Assembly (NCBI RefSeq): GCF_963422545.1
Contig: NZ_OY730241.1
Location: 1-64,000, forward strand
Direction of reading: 5' to 3'
Length of the DNA: 64,000 nucleotides
Origin: an uncultured Flavobacterium sp.
Lineage (GTDB): Bacteria > Bacteroidota > Bacteroidia > Flavobacteriales > Flavobacteriaceae
Shown: piece after piece, positions 18,314 to 27,383 of the stretch
How positions within the stretch are numbered: the stretch's first letter is position 1
Layout: each line of letters starts with the position of its first letter
The notes under the pieces: generated by a model
What the model saw: the letters and a program-made list of their open reading frames with translations, nothing else
The model's database searches: none
Told to the model about the DNA's origin: nothing
Program-made: the position numbers and the translations under genes

Positions 18314-20848
18314 ATGTTGCTTCCCAAACAATTTCATTTTTTGTTTTTTCTATTTTTCCTTGTCCTCAATCTTTTTGCTCAGGACAAAGGGAAATTTATG
18401 CCTTTTAAAAAGATCATAATTAATATTGAACAAGAGCATCAGGTTACTTTTAATTATACGGAGGATAATATTGTTGGTCTTGAATTATACCCTCCAAAAA
18501 AATCATTTTCTTTAGATCAAAAACTGCAATATCTGGCTAAAAACACCAATTTATCTTTTGAAAATATAGGAAATAAATTCATTAATATTTATAAAAAAGC
18601 CAATGAATCAAAAGTAATTTGCGGATACATTTTTTCAAATCCGGATAAAAAACCTATTGAAAACGCCAATATTCATTTTATAAACGATACGCAGATTACA
18701 ACGGATTCAAATGGTTATTTTGAATTTGAAAAAGGAGATCAAAATGTGCTTCTGATTAGTCACGTTGGATTCATAACCAAGAGAATTGTGGCGGGTAATT
18801 CTGATTCTAAAAATTGCCTTCAAATACTATTAGAGCCTGAAATTACAGAACTTGAAGAAATCAAAACAAATGCTATTCTGGCTTCGGGAATTTCAAAAAA
18901 CCAAGATGGATCATTTGAAATTAAACCCAAAAAATTTGGTATTCTGCCAGGACTTATTGAGCCTGATGCTTTACAGACAATGCAACAAATACCTGGCGTA
19001 AACAGCATTGATGAAAGTGTTTCGAGTATCAACGTGCGTGGCGGTACACACGATCAGAATTTGTTTTTGTGGAATGGAATACGAATGTTTCAAACGGGAC
19101 ATTTCTTTGGTTTAATATCCGTTTTTAATCCCAATTTGGCACACACCATTTCTATTTATAAAAATGGAAGTTCTGCATTTTACGGAGAAAGTGTATCCAG
19201 CGTAGTTGCAATTTCTTCTACTCCGGAAACAACAGAAAAAAATTCATTTAGTGCGGGAATAAATATGATTAATGCTGATATTTATGCAAAGTACAATCTT
19301 TCGAAAAAGAGTTATATCGAAATTTCAGCACGTAAATCCATTACTGATTTTGTAGAAACACTTACGTACAAAGAATATTTTAATAAAGTATTTCAAAACA
19401 CCACAATCACTGATTTTTCAGAGAACCAAAATGTCGATTATCGAAGTGATAAAAAATTTGGTTTTTATGATGCTACGCTAAAATATGCTCAAAAAATTGG
19501 AACTAAAGACCAAATAGTACTGGATTTAATAACTATTAAAGACAATCTGAAAGTTTTTCAAAGTGCCACTGTATATGACATAAACAAATCAGAAAATAAT
19601 GTTTTGCGCCAACAAAACTATGGCGGGAATTTATCGTGGAAAAGAAACTGGAACAGCTTCAATACTACTAAAATTAACGTTTATAACTCTGCCTATGAAC
19701 TTTTGGCGGACCAAAAGACTACTATTGGAGATCAAATCGTTATTCAGGAAAATACGGTCAACAATAATGGAATTAACTTAGAGAATAACCACATTATTAA
19801 TTCTAAGTTTACTTTTAACGATGGGTATCAGTTTAACGAAATGGGTATTACTAATTTAGAGCATGTAACGAATCCGGATTTTTATCGTAAAGTAAAAGAT
19901 GTGCTAAGAACTCATGCTTTAATTTTGGAAGGAAAATACAACGATACGATTTCCAGAATATATTTTAAGGCAGGAACCCGAATTAATTATATTGAGAAAT
20001 TTAGAAAATATATTGTAGAACCCCGAATTCAATTTGGCTATGGAATCAATAAAAATCTAAATTTAGAACTGCTGGGCGAACTAAAAAGTCAAAATTCTCA
20101 ACAAATCATTGATTTGCAAAAAGATTATTTTGGCATTGAAAAAAGGCGTTGGATTATCTCAAATAACACAACAATCCCTATTCAAAGGAGTAAACAAATA
20201 TCTTTAAATTTATTCTATAAAAAGAATGACTGGCTGCTGGATATAGAAAATTTTTATAAAAAAGTAAACGGAATTACAACTTCCAGCCAAGGTTTTCAGA
20301 ACCAGTTAGAGTTTGTTAGAACAACTGGCAATTATGAAGTTTGGGGAACAGAAATGCTGATTCAGAAAAAAATGAAACAGTTTCTGACCTGGTTAAGTTA
20401 TACTTATAACCATAATAATTATCATTTTTCTAATTATGAATACCCAAGGTTTCCTAACAATTTTGAATTAATGCATACGGTATCCTGGGCAGGAATTTAT
20501 GAAAAAAACAATTTTAAAATTGCTTTAGGAACAAAGTGGTCCACAGGAAGACCAAAAACTTCTCCTGACGTTTCTAACATTGATCTTTCGAATCCTGTAT
20601 TGGTTTACAACAAACCGAACAATACCAATTTGCATATTTTTTCGCAGGTTAATATTTCCTCTACTTACAAGTGGGAAACTACAAATGGAATTCAGTACAA
20701 ATTAGGGGTATCTATCTTAAATATCCTAAACAGGAAAAATGAAATTGGCGAATATTATAGAATAAGTTCTTTAACAAATTCTATAGAAGAAGTTGAAACA
20801 TTCTCACTGCAAAGAACTCCAAATGTGAGTTTTAGAGTTTCGCTGTAG
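18314..20848 (+). CDS. TonB-dependent receptor with N-terminal signalling domain
   Basis: 844 residues. Signal peptide (1-22, ending LFAQ). Residues 25-95 form an STN-type signalling domain (HQVTFNYTEDNIVGLELYPP). Residues 100-170 are a CarboxypepD_reg-like beta-sandwich (GYIFSNPDKKPIENANI). The plug (about 195-320) contains MQQIPGVNSID and INVRGGTHDQNLFLWNGI. The remainder is a barrel ending SFRVSL. Ligand binding would be signalled through FecR to the ECF sigma factor. There is no SusD partner, so the ligand is more likely a siderophore, metal complex or peptide than a glycan; this is inference. Confidence 0.92.
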   Translation: MLLPKQFHFLFFLFFLVLNLFAQDKGKFMPFKKIIINIEQEHQVTFNYTEDNIVGLELYPPKKSFSLDQKLQYLAKNTNLSFENIGNKFINIYKKANESKVICGYIFSNPDKKPIENANIHFINDTQITTDSNGYFEFEKGDQNVLLISHVGFITKRIVAGNSDSKNCLQILLEPEITELEEIKTNAILASGISKNQDGSFEIKPKKFGILPGLIEPDALQTMQQIPGVNSIDESVSSINVRGGTHDQNLFLWNGIRMFQTGHFFGLISVFNPNLAHTISIYKNGSSAFYGESVSSVVAISSTPETTEKNSFSAGINMINADIYAKYNLSKKSYIEISARKSITDFVETLTYKEYFNKVFQNTTITDFSENQNVDYRSDKKFGFYDATLKYAQKIGTKDQIVLDLITIKDNLKVFQSATVYDINKSENNVLRQQNYGGNLSWKRNWNSFNTTKINVYNSAYELLADQKTTIGDQIVIQENTVNNNGINLENNHIINSKFTFNDGYQFNEMGITNLEHVTNPDFYRKVKDVLRTHALILEGKYNDTISRIYFKAGTRINYIEKFRKYIVEPRIQFGYGINKNLNLELLGELKSQNSQQIIDLQKDYFGIEKRRWIISNNTTIPIQRSKQISLNLFYKKNDWLLDIENFYKKVNGITTSSQGFQNQLEFVRTTGNYEVWGTEMLIQKKMKQFLTWLSYTYNHNNYHFSNYEYPRFPNNFELMHTVSWAGIYEKNNFKIALGTKWSTGRPKTSPDVSNIDLSNPVLVYNKPNNTNLHIFSQVNISSTYKWETTNGIQYKLGVSILNILNRKNEIGEYYRISSLTNSIEEVETFSLQRTPNVSFRVSL

Positions 20849-21155
20849 CCCTATTTTTACAAGGTTTACAAAAAAGGCCTTATTTCTCTTTTTATTTTTT
20901 TTAGAAAATAACAATTCTTTGGTAGGGTAATCTACATCAAGGCTGTTTTACTATTGAATCTTATTCAAAAGTATAAAAAATGACTCCTTTAAAAAACCTG
21001 ATACGCTACTTATTTTATGACAGTTCATAACAATAAACTAAAAGATTATTGAATGAATTGCACATTAAAAGTTATTTCAAATTAATTCAATTTTCATCGG
21101 TCAAATTTGAAATTTTAAAAAGAAGATTACCTCTATCTGAAATTAAAGCATAAAT
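20849..21155 (+). other. Intergenic region carrying ECF promoter copy 3
   Basis: No gene. It holds the promoter listed at 20922-20950. The remaining 200 bases before the OB-fold gene show no clear hairpin, housekeeping promoter or other motif and would form a long 5' leader. Confidence 0.5.
20922..20950 (+). promoter_or_regulatory. ECF sigma promoter copy 3 (OB-fold/DUF5777/cytochrome/YceI operon)
   Basis: GTAGGGTAA (20922-20930), 12 bp, CTGTTTTA (20943-20950), identical in both boxes and spacing to copy 2 although the spacer bases differ. The first downstream ATG is at 21156. Confidence 0.72.
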
Positions 21156-21557
21156 ATGAAAAGAAAAAAAATAACATATATAATAGCGGCCTTGTTACTA
21201 CTGGTTTCGGGAGGCATTTATTTTTATTACGGATTTCTCTTTAAGGAAGCCCGCAATATAGAATCAGAAATGCCTGATTTCAGTATAGCTGCGACAAAAC
21301 TAATAAAAGATTATAACTCAAATCCGGAAAAAGCAGATTCATTGTATCTCAATAAAACTATTGAAATCACTGGTCAAGTAACAAAAGAGACCGATTCTGC
21401 AATTGTAGTTGAAAATACTGTTTTTTGTTTGTTCACTAAAAAAACAAAAGACAAACTTATAAATAATCAAGTAAAAGTTAAGGGTAAATGTATTGGTTAC
21501 GATGAACTATTTAATGAAGTCAAACTGGACCAATGCAACATTATTAAAACAAAATAA
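21156..21557 (+). CDS. Membrane-anchored OB-fold (tRNA_anti-like) protein
   Basis: 133 residues. An N-terminal anchor (7-27) is followed by a short helix (FSIAATKLIKDYNSN) and a small beta-barrel (about 65-130) with LNKTIEITGQVTKE and VKVKGKCIGYDELFNEVKLDQC, the pattern of tRNA_anti-like OB folds common in Bacteroidota exported proteins. The name reflects the fold; nucleic-acid binding is unlikely for an exported protein. It is the first gene of a four-gene operon, 11 bases before the DUF5777 gene. Function unknown. Confidence 0.75.
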   Translation: MKRKKITYIIAALLLLVSGGIYFYYGFLFKEARNIESEMPDFSIAATKLIKDYNSNPEKADSLYLNKTIEITGQVTKETDSAIVVENTVFCLFTKKTKDKLINNQVKVKGKCIGYDELFNEVKLDQCNIIKTK

Positions 21558-21568
21558 TTAATCAATTT

Positions 21569-22411
21569 ATGAAAAAAATTTTAGTCTCAATCTGTCTTTT
21601 TTTGGCTACCATGTCATATTCACAAGACGATTTGCTTAAAGGTCTTGATTCGACTCAGGTAGATCAAAACTATTCTACAGCAACCTTTAAAGCATTACAA
21701 CTTGTAACGTTACAAACGACAAAAATGGCTGCAAAAAAAGAATTCTATTTTGTAGTTTCCCATCGTTTTGGTTCTGTTAAAGACGGTTTTCACAGTTTTT
21801 TTGGTCTTGATAATGCAACTACAAAATTAGGGGGTATTTATGGTGTTACAGATTGGTTATCTGTTAACTTTTCCAGACACACCTTAAACAAAATGTACGA
21901 AGCCGGTCTTAAATACCGAATGATGAGACAAAACGACAACTTTCCTGTTGACATTGTTGGTTATAGTGTTGCGGATATTAATACATTTTTAGAAAAAGAT
22001 CAATATCCGGGCTTAGAATTTAAGCATCGTATGACATACGTACAACAGTTATTAATATCCAGAAAAATTAGTCAAAAAATATCATTAGAAGTAGTACCAT
22101 CATTTATACACAAAAACCTTTACAATCCAGATATAGAAAGAAATAATCAGTTTTCTTTTGGAGGAGGCGGACGTTATAAAATCACTAAAAGATTATCTGT
22201 TAACTTAGAATACATGCACAATTTTGATGCCCCTGACTTTTATAAAGATCCGTTGTCAGTAGGTTTGGATATCGAAACCGGAGGACATGTTTTTCAGCTA
22301 ATATTTACTAATTCACAATCTATGAGTGAGAGCGGCTACCTTACTAATGCTGCAGGCAATTGGGGAAAAGGAGATTTCTTTTTTGGATTTAACTTATACC
22401 GTGTATTTTAA
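21569..22411 (+). CDS. DUF5777-family outer-membrane beta-barrel protein
   Basis: 280 residues. A signal peptide (1-18, ending MSYSQ) is followed by alternating beta strands with aromatic girdles and a C-terminal Phe (GFNLYRVF), as in outer-membrane barrels. The segment AKKEFYFVVSHRFGSVKDGFHSFFGLDNATTKLG and GFHSFFGLD fit DUF5777. Such genes recur next to a small c-type cytochrome lipoprotein and a YceI protein, as here. The role of the set is not known to me; a porin or anchor for a periplasmic electron-transfer or lipid-binding system is possible. Confidence 0.82.
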   Translation: MKKILVSICLFLATMSYSQDDLLKGLDSTQVDQNYSTATFKALQLVTLQTTKMAAKKEFYFVVSHRFGSVKDGFHSFFGLDNATTKLGGIYGVTDWLSVNFSRHTLNKMYEAGLKYRMMRQNDNFPVDIVGYSVADINTFLEKDQYPGLEFKHRMTYVQQLLISRKISQKISLEVVPSFIHKNLYNPDIERNNQFSFGGGGRYKITKRLSVNLEYMHNFDAPDFYKDPLSVGLDIETGGHVFQLIFTNSQSMSESGYLTNAAGNWGKGDFFFGFNLYRVF

Positions 22412-22430
22412 TAACTATAAACAGCAAATT

Positions 22431-22811
22431 ATGAAAAAAATAATAGCCCTTACAATCTTACTAGCAGCACTTACTAGTTGTAGTAATTCTGATACATATC
22501 AGGATATTCAAACACCACAAACAGGAACTAATCCAGGAACAGATCCAACAGCAGCAATTACTTATACTAAAACTGTAAAATCAATTATAGACGGTAATTG
22601 TATTAGTTGTCACTCAAGCAGCGGATCTGCTTCTTTCAGACCATTAACTACATATGCACAAGTAAAAACTGCAATTGAAACTGCTGGTTTATTAACCCGA
22701 ATTCAACTGCAAAATGGTCAACAGGGGCTTATGCCTCAAGGAGGAAGAATGTCTCAGGCCAATATTGATTTGATTGTAAAATGGAATACAGACGGATTAA
22801 AAGAAAATTAA
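22431..22811 (+). CDS. Small c-type cytochrome lipoprotein
   Basis: 126 residues from the ATG at 22431; this start places a lipoprotein signal (IIALTILLAALTSC) at the N-terminus, whereas an upstream in-frame ATG at 22326 lies inside the preceding gene. One heme motif CISCH (around residue 60) and a possible distal Met in QGLMPQGGRMSQ identify a mono-heme cytochrome. It would be anchored in a membrane facing the periplasm. It sits between the DUF5777 barrel and the YceI protein, with 19 and 5 bases of spacing. Confidence 0.88.
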   Translation: MKKIIALTILLAALTSCSNSDTYQDIQTPQTGTNPGTDPTAAITYTKTVKSIIDGNCISCHSSSGSASFRPLTTYAQVKTAIETAGLLTRIQLQNGQQGLMPQGGRMSQANIDLIVKWNTDGLKEN

Positions 22812-22816
22812 TTATC

Positions 22817-23371
22817 ATGAAAAAACCACTTATTAATTTATTCTTATTACTGTTATTTATTGCTGTAAATACAGAAGGATATGCACAAAAATTAATCACA
22901 AAAACAGGAAATATAAAATTTCTGGCTTCAGTGCCTTCGTATGAAGAAGTTGCTGCCGAAAATAAAAGTGTGTCTGCCGTTTTAGATCAGTCAACCGGAG
23001 ATTTTGCCGCTTTGGTTCTTATAAAAGGATTCCGATTTAAAGTTGCTTTAATGGAAGAACATTTCAATGAAAATTACATGGAATCTGAAAAATTTTCAAA
23101 AGCCACTTTAAAAGCTAAAATACAAGACTTTGATATTTCTAAAATTACAAATACGCCTAATAATTGCACTTTAAAAGGCGATCTTACCATTCACGGAAAA
23201 ACAAAACCTGTTACAGTAATCCTAAAAGTTTCGAAAGCTGCAAACGGTGTTAATATTGTTGGTTCATTTGAAGTAAAACCAGAAGATTTTGATATAGAAA
23301 TACCAAGTCTGGTTCGAAAAAAAATTGCTGATAAAGTAAAAATTAATTACAATTTTTTATTGACTAAATAG
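22817..23371 (+). CDS. YceI-family exported lipid-binding protein
   Basis: 184 residues from the ATG at 22817. A signal peptide (1-23, ending GYAQ) precedes a lipocalin-like YceI domain, with GNIKFLASVPSYEEVAAENKS near the start and CTLKGDLTIHGKTKPVTV in the middle, the family signature. Relatives bind polyisoprenoids such as quinone precursors in the periplasm. In this operon it may supply or protect a quinone for the neighbouring cytochrome; that is inference. Its last 20 bases are duplicated at 28762, 5.4 kb downstream. Confidence 0.9.
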   Translation: MKKPLINLFLLLLFIAVNTEGYAQKLITKTGNIKFLASVPSYEEVAAENKSVSAVLDQSTGDFAALVLIKGFRFKVALMEEHFNENYMESEKFSKATLKAKIQDFDISKITNTPNNCTLKGDLTIHGKTKPVTVILKVSKAANGVNIVGSFEVKPEDFDIEIPSLVRKKIADKVKINYNFLLTK

Positions 23372-23920
23372 TCGTTTTCAAAACATTAAATAGTTAGATA
23401 ATAGAAATTCCCCGATACTATTAGCTAACCAGATATCTTTTTGATCTTGAAGATTATTAAACATGACTATTATGAAGTCAGTTTTATACTAAACTGACTT
23501 CTTTTTTTTTTAATACCCCAAACTAAACTAAAATGATCTGCAAAAATTATGTTGTTGCCGGAGATGCCGTAGATGATTTAATGGTAATGGAAAGTAATGC
23601 GTATGTTTCATACACGCTTCGATTGTTATATCATTTTTTGTTTGATAACGGATTTTCAAGAGAAAAACTAAAAGCGCTGCATCTGGGGCTTCAGGAAAGA
23701 AATCATGAATTGGTTTGTTATAAAAATCTAATGTTTACTGAGCAATTTTTTGTTGAGATGAAACATTGTTGTATAGATGACAAAATTAATATTAAAAGCT
23801 GCTTTTTCAATTCAAAAAATGAATGTTGTGCAGAAGTTACTAAAGAAATAGAATGGTTTGACGATATCCGCCGAGAAGTTATTGCAGCACCTAAACAAAT
23901 CCTTCGACATTTCAATCCTA
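23352..23920 (+). repeat. Direct repeat, copy 1 (end of yceI, terminator, hotdog gene)
   Basis: About 0.57 kb repeated at 28762-29320 in the same orientation. It starts inside the final codons of the intact yceI gene and runs through the operon terminator and nearly all of the hotdog-fold gene. Because copy 1 contains the natural end of an intact gene, it is the ancestral location. Confidence 0.9.
23474..23512 (+). terminator. Strong terminator of the yceI operon, directly upstream of the hotdog gene
   Basis: Perfect 11-bp stem (GAAGTCAGTTT 23474-23484, complement 23491-23501, 6-nt loop) followed by about 11 T. The next ATG is only about 20 bases further on, so the hairpin may also lie in that gene's leader. 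Confidence 0.88.
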
Positions 23921-23943
23921 AATCTGTACTTGTTAGCAGTTAA
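23533..23943 (+). CDS. Hotdog-fold thioesterase-like protein
   Basis: 136 residues, no signal peptide. The order YVSYTLRLLYHFLFDNG, ERNHELVCYKNLMFTEQF and IKSCFFNSKNECCAEVTKEIEWFD fits the single-domain 4HBT/hotdog acyl-thioesterase fold, where the last motif is a beta strand of the sheet. The classic catalytic Asp near the N-terminus is not evident, so it may be a divergent thioesterase or a non-enzymatic member. It starts about 20 bases after a strong terminator. A frameshifted copy lies at 28938. Neighbours give no substrate. Confidence 0.6.
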   Translation: MICKNYVVAGDAVDDLMVMESNAYVSYTLRLLYHFLFDNGFSREKLKALHLGLQERNHELVCYKNLMFTEQFFVEMKHCCIDDKINIKSCFFNSKNECCAEVTKEIEWFDDIRREVIAAPKQILRHFNPKSVLVSS

Positions 23944-23981
23944 AAAGCCACGGCATTTTAATAAAAATACCGTGGTCTTTT
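23942..23981. terminator. Bidirectional terminator between convergent genes
   Basis: CCACGG pairs with CCGTGG, with AT-rich pairs above and below and A and T runs at the two ends. It lies between the hotdog gene (+) and the unknown 514-residue gene (-). Confidence 0.7.
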
Positions 23982-23987
23982 AATAAA

Positions 23988-25532
23988 TTATTCTTTATGA
24001 TGAGGGCATCCCGAAGCAGAAGATTCCGTTTTATTAGAGCATAGAAATTGCTCTTCGATTAAACGTCTCTGATCAGCAGGAACATCTTCTATTTTTCGAA
24101 GTGTATTTACTTGAATATGCGGCCAGCTTGTAGTACCTCCGTCGTCTCCAAAATCAAACTCAAAAAATATAATTTGCTCGTATTGTAACTGAAGGATTTC
24201 CTTGTCATCTTCTACAACCGTTTCAATCCACATTTTCATATTCATTTCAACTGTAGGAACAAAACGATTTACAAACGGAACATTTAATATTCCTCCTTGC
24301 GCTCCTGTTTTATTTTTGGATGACAGGTGAATAAGTGCATTGTTTTTTATATTTTCTCCTTTGTTGGAATCACGAAGACGTAAATCCGGTCTTACTGAAT
24401 AAGGATATAAAGGGTCTGCCAATATTCGCTGCGTATAGATTTTATTTTCTTCGGGATCAGTAAGATAATCCAGTTTTTGAAATACCCAGGCAGGCGCAGG
24501 TTTGTCAAGGTTTATAGGCTGGCTTTCACTTGCACCGGCTCCACCCATAGTTTTTGAAATTGAAAGATGATCATATTTCCAAGCTGCATCACCTTCCGGG
24601 AATTTTGGAGCACCTTTAGCTAAATAACTCTCACCGTTAAAAGTCAGATCTCCTAATAAAGTTATAGTACTTCCGTGCGGAATTACACCACTTCTTGAAA
24701 TAGAATAATCCGGTATAAAATACGGTCCTGTTTGCCCCGCTCCTGCTTTAAGTTCTTTTGCTGCAATAATTTCAAAATATGGCCTTCCATTTAAATTTTC
24801 AAGAGTTACATATTCTTTTTTACCCTTATCATTTACAATCAAAAAAAGAGTTTCATCCTGATATCCGCTTTTATATAAATCCTTATTCTTGTTTAATGGC
24901 GATACAGGGATCACACCACGATCTTCTTCAATTGTTTTTTTGGTAGCTGCATAATTAAATATGTCACTAAGCCATAAATACATACCGGTTTCCTCGTGAA
25001 TTGGAGTGTACACTAAAGATTCCTTACCCGGTACACTATTTACACTTTTAATACTTTGATCATATTTAACAGCTCCGCAAAATTGTTCGTTTGCTCCGCC
25101 TCTATTCCGAACTCCTCCCGGAACTAAATTAAATGTTAGTTTTTCTATATACTCCTCGCAATCAAAACTATATTTCCCCGGAATGGTTCCTGCACCCGTA
25201 CCCGGTGAAGGCATAATAGTAGTATGTATCCCGCTTCCAATTAACTTTCTTTTACTTTGGTCGTGATTGCTATTATTATAGCTAACCCAGGTTCCTTCTA
25301 ATACACTTAAAATACCATAATCTACATTGTCTACAATTCTTTGCAGGTTATCTTCATTAAATGGTCTGATTGGGGTTTCAATCAGGACTTTTTTATAATC
25401 TGACATCAAATCCTCTAAGATGCCTTTGGTGTCTTTAGCAGTTCCAAATAATGCTTCTTTTTTATTTGCATTTAAATTTTCAGCTGTCTGAGATAAATTT
25501 ATCTCATCAGCAAGGTTTTTACGTTGTAACAT
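23988..25532 (-). CDS. Unknown 514-residue protein of the oxidase operon, beta-rich
   Basis: 514 residues, no signal peptide or membrane segment. I do not recognise the family with confidence. Two parts look like separate beta barrels: about 70-250 (VDYGILSVLEGTWVSYNN, then IHEETGMYLWLSDI) and about 290-485 (VEMNMKMWIETVV, then SWPHIQVNTLRK). The first is somewhat like heme- or fatty-acid-binding barrels that begin with a 'L.GtW' strand. The C-terminus is CPHHKE. It is the last gene of an operon behind two flavin oxidases, so it may be an accessory, substrate-binding or heme-binding partner; no function is claimed. Confidence 0.7.
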   Translation of the reverse strand: MLQRKNLADEINLSQTAENLNANKKEALFGTAKDTKGILEDLMSDYKKVLIETPIRPFNEDNLQRIVDNVDYGILSVLEGTWVSYNNSNHDQSKRKLIGSGIHTTIMPSPGTGAGTIPGKYSFDCEEYIEKLTFNLVPGGVRNRGGANEQFCGAVKYDQSIKSVNSVPGKESLVYTPIHEETGMYLWLSDIFNYAATKKTIEEDRGVIPVSPLNKNKDLYKSGYQDETLFLIVNDKGKKEYVTLENLNGRPYFEIIAAKELKAGAGQTGPYFIPDYSISRSGVIPHGSTITLLGDLTFNGESYLAKGAPKFPEGDAAWKYDHLSISKTMGGAGASESQPINLDKPAPAWVFQKLDYLTDPEENKIYTQRILADPLYPYSVRPDLRLRDSNKGENIKNNALIHLSSKNKTGAQGGILNVPFVNRFVPTVEMNMKMWIETVVEDDKEILQLQYEQIIFFEFDFGDDGGTTSWPHIQVNTLRKIEDVPADQRRLIEEQFLCSNKTESSASGCPHHKE

Positions 25533-25607
25533 AATCTATTTTTAAAATTAATACTCTGTGCACTGGGGCCTGCATTTCGGTAAGAATCTGCTAGCTGTTT
25601 AATAAGT

Positions 25608-27368
25608 TTACCATCCCAAATAATAATCCGGAGACAGCCAGAATGGACGATCAAGTCCAAAATATTCCTGCAGCATTTTTTCTGCTTCACAAAAAGCACC
25701 TTCAACCCAGCCTTGCTGATCTGAATAGGCTTCTCCACAAATATGGATTTGTTCGTCAGCGACCGGTTTCCTCATATATGGCATTACATTTTCGACTGAA
25801 AATCCGGCTTTCCAGGCATGGTATCCTGCGCCAAAAGGTTCATCTGTCCAATCTTTAAAATAAGTTACATAAGGTTCCGGTATCGTTACTTCTGAACCGT
25901 GCAACTCGCGAAGCTGTTGCATTAACTCGCCTACCATCATTTTAGTAGCCTGAACATCATTTAATTGATGAAGTTCTTTCAATGATGCTGATTTGGCAGC
26001 TTTTACTTCAAAAAGTACTTTATCATCAGAAAGTGCTTTCCAGAATGTCTCCGTTTCCATGTCTCCATAACTACCCAACAGCATCGAATTATCTGTTTTG
26101 TCATCTGTACCAAAATAATAACATTGTCTCATTGGTAAATCAGTGATGGAATGTCCTGAGTCAATTCCTAATTTTTTCCACCACGGATGCGGAAAGCCCA
26201 TTAATATTTTAAAAGCCGGTTCCATAATTACGGAGCGGATATTGGTATTTAAAACCGAATTTTCATTAATATTGAAGAAGAAATTATTCTGATCTAAAAG
26301 CTCCAAAGATTTTCTTGGCATGGCAAGAACTAGTTTATTCGCATACACTTTCCATTCCGTGTTGGTCTTCAGATTTAGAAAAGTCAGTTCGTATTTATGT
26401 GTCTTTTTTGAGAGATGCTCTTTTGTGAAAGTAAGCAGTTTGTTTTCAGACCAAATGCAGGCACCATCATTATCCATATAAGAATTGGCTAATCCGTAAG
26501 CGATACTATCGTAACCTTCTTCAATGGTTTTATACTTTACTTCTCCAGAGAAATCTCCCACCATGTAAGGAAAAGCTTCGGCCGAATTCCAATTGATTGT
26601 ATTTGAATAATATCCGCCGGCATTAGCTAGAAATTCATATCCTTCCTGTGAAACCTGATCTTTGATTAAATTCCAGAATCCTAAATCGTTTACTTTACGC
26701 TTATTATAAGGAGAGTGTGGAAAATTATATATCATTTTAGGTTTTATATCATCCCAGTCTCTACTGGTTAATTCAAACGTATAATCATAAATAGAAGGAC
26801 CTTGTTTAATTTTTTCACCATAAGTCTTAGCAACCCAGGAATCTGCCATTAAAACATCATAAATAATTTTATTAAACAACTGATCTGAACTGAAACCAAA
26901 ATCATTTTCGTTGAGGTAATATCTAGTTGGTAATTTCTCCTTTTGTCCCTGAGCAACCGTCCATGCATCTTGTTTAAAACGCTCTTTTCTAAGATACATC
27001 AATAGTTTTGACGATTCACCCATATGAAACGGAACAGGTGTCATTTTGTCCTTCAAAACAGGAATACGTATATTCGGATTTTCTGGAGGACTATAACCTT
27101 CAATTAATGTTGCAACGATTTCCTGAGAAAGCATGTAACGCATCCCACCCAGTTCACCCCAGAAATTCATTCCCGGCATAACAACTGATTCGAGCCTTCC
27201 GCCCAGTTTGCTGTTCATATCAAAAATTTGCACTTGACTGGCTGTAAACTTTTTATCACTTACCAGACGATAAGCGGTGTACAATCCTGAAGTTCCGGCA
27301 CCTATAATAGCCACTTCTGTTTTTAAATCAGGTCTCATTCCTGAGTTTAAAGGAGTATTTTTATTCAT
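25608..27368 (-). CDS. FAD-dependent amine / L-amino-acid oxidase family protein
   Basis: 586 residues. The N-terminal Rossmann motif VAIIGAGTSGLYTAYRL (about 18-34) binds FAD. A GG motif and Arg follow (LGGRLESVVMPG, LGGMRYM). The C-terminal FAD/active-site block is HICGEAYSDQQGWVEGAF. This is the flavin monoamine oxidase/L-amino-acid oxidase fold; the enzyme would oxidise an amine or amino acid to an imine and produce H2O2. It is longer than VioA/RebO-type oxidases (about 420-480). No signal peptide, so it is cytoplasmic. It is 15 bases downstream of the MTOX-like gene, so the two oxidases are cotranscribed. Confidence 0.87.
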   Translation of the reverse strand: MNKNTPLNSGMRPDLKTEVAIIGAGTSGLYTAYRLVSDKKFTASQVQIFDMNSKLGGRLESVVMPGMNFWGELGGMRYMLSQEIVATLIEGYSPPENPNIRIPVLKDKMTPVPFHMGESSKLLMYLRKERFKQDAWTVAQGQKEKLPTRYYLNENDFGFSSDQLFNKIIYDVLMADSWVAKTYGEKIKQGPSIYDYTFELTSRDWDDIKPKMIYNFPHSPYNKRKVNDLGFWNLIKDQVSQEGYEFLANAGGYYSNTINWNSAEAFPYMVGDFSGEVKYKTIEEGYDSIAYGLANSYMDNDGACIWSENKLLTFTKEHLSKKTHKYELTFLNLKTNTEWKVYANKLVLAMPRKSLELLDQNNFFFNINENSVLNTNIRSVIMEPAFKILMGFPHPWWKKLGIDSGHSITDLPMRQCYYFGTDDKTDNSMLLGSYGDMETETFWKALSDDKVLFEVKAAKSASLKELHQLNDVQATKMMVGELMQQLRELHGSEVTIPEPYVTYFKDWTDEPFGAGYHAWKAGFSVENVMPYMRKPVADEQIHICGEAYSDQQGWVEGAFCEAEKMLQEYFGLDRPFWLSPDYYLGW

Positions 27369-27383
27369 AATTGTATCGTTTTT

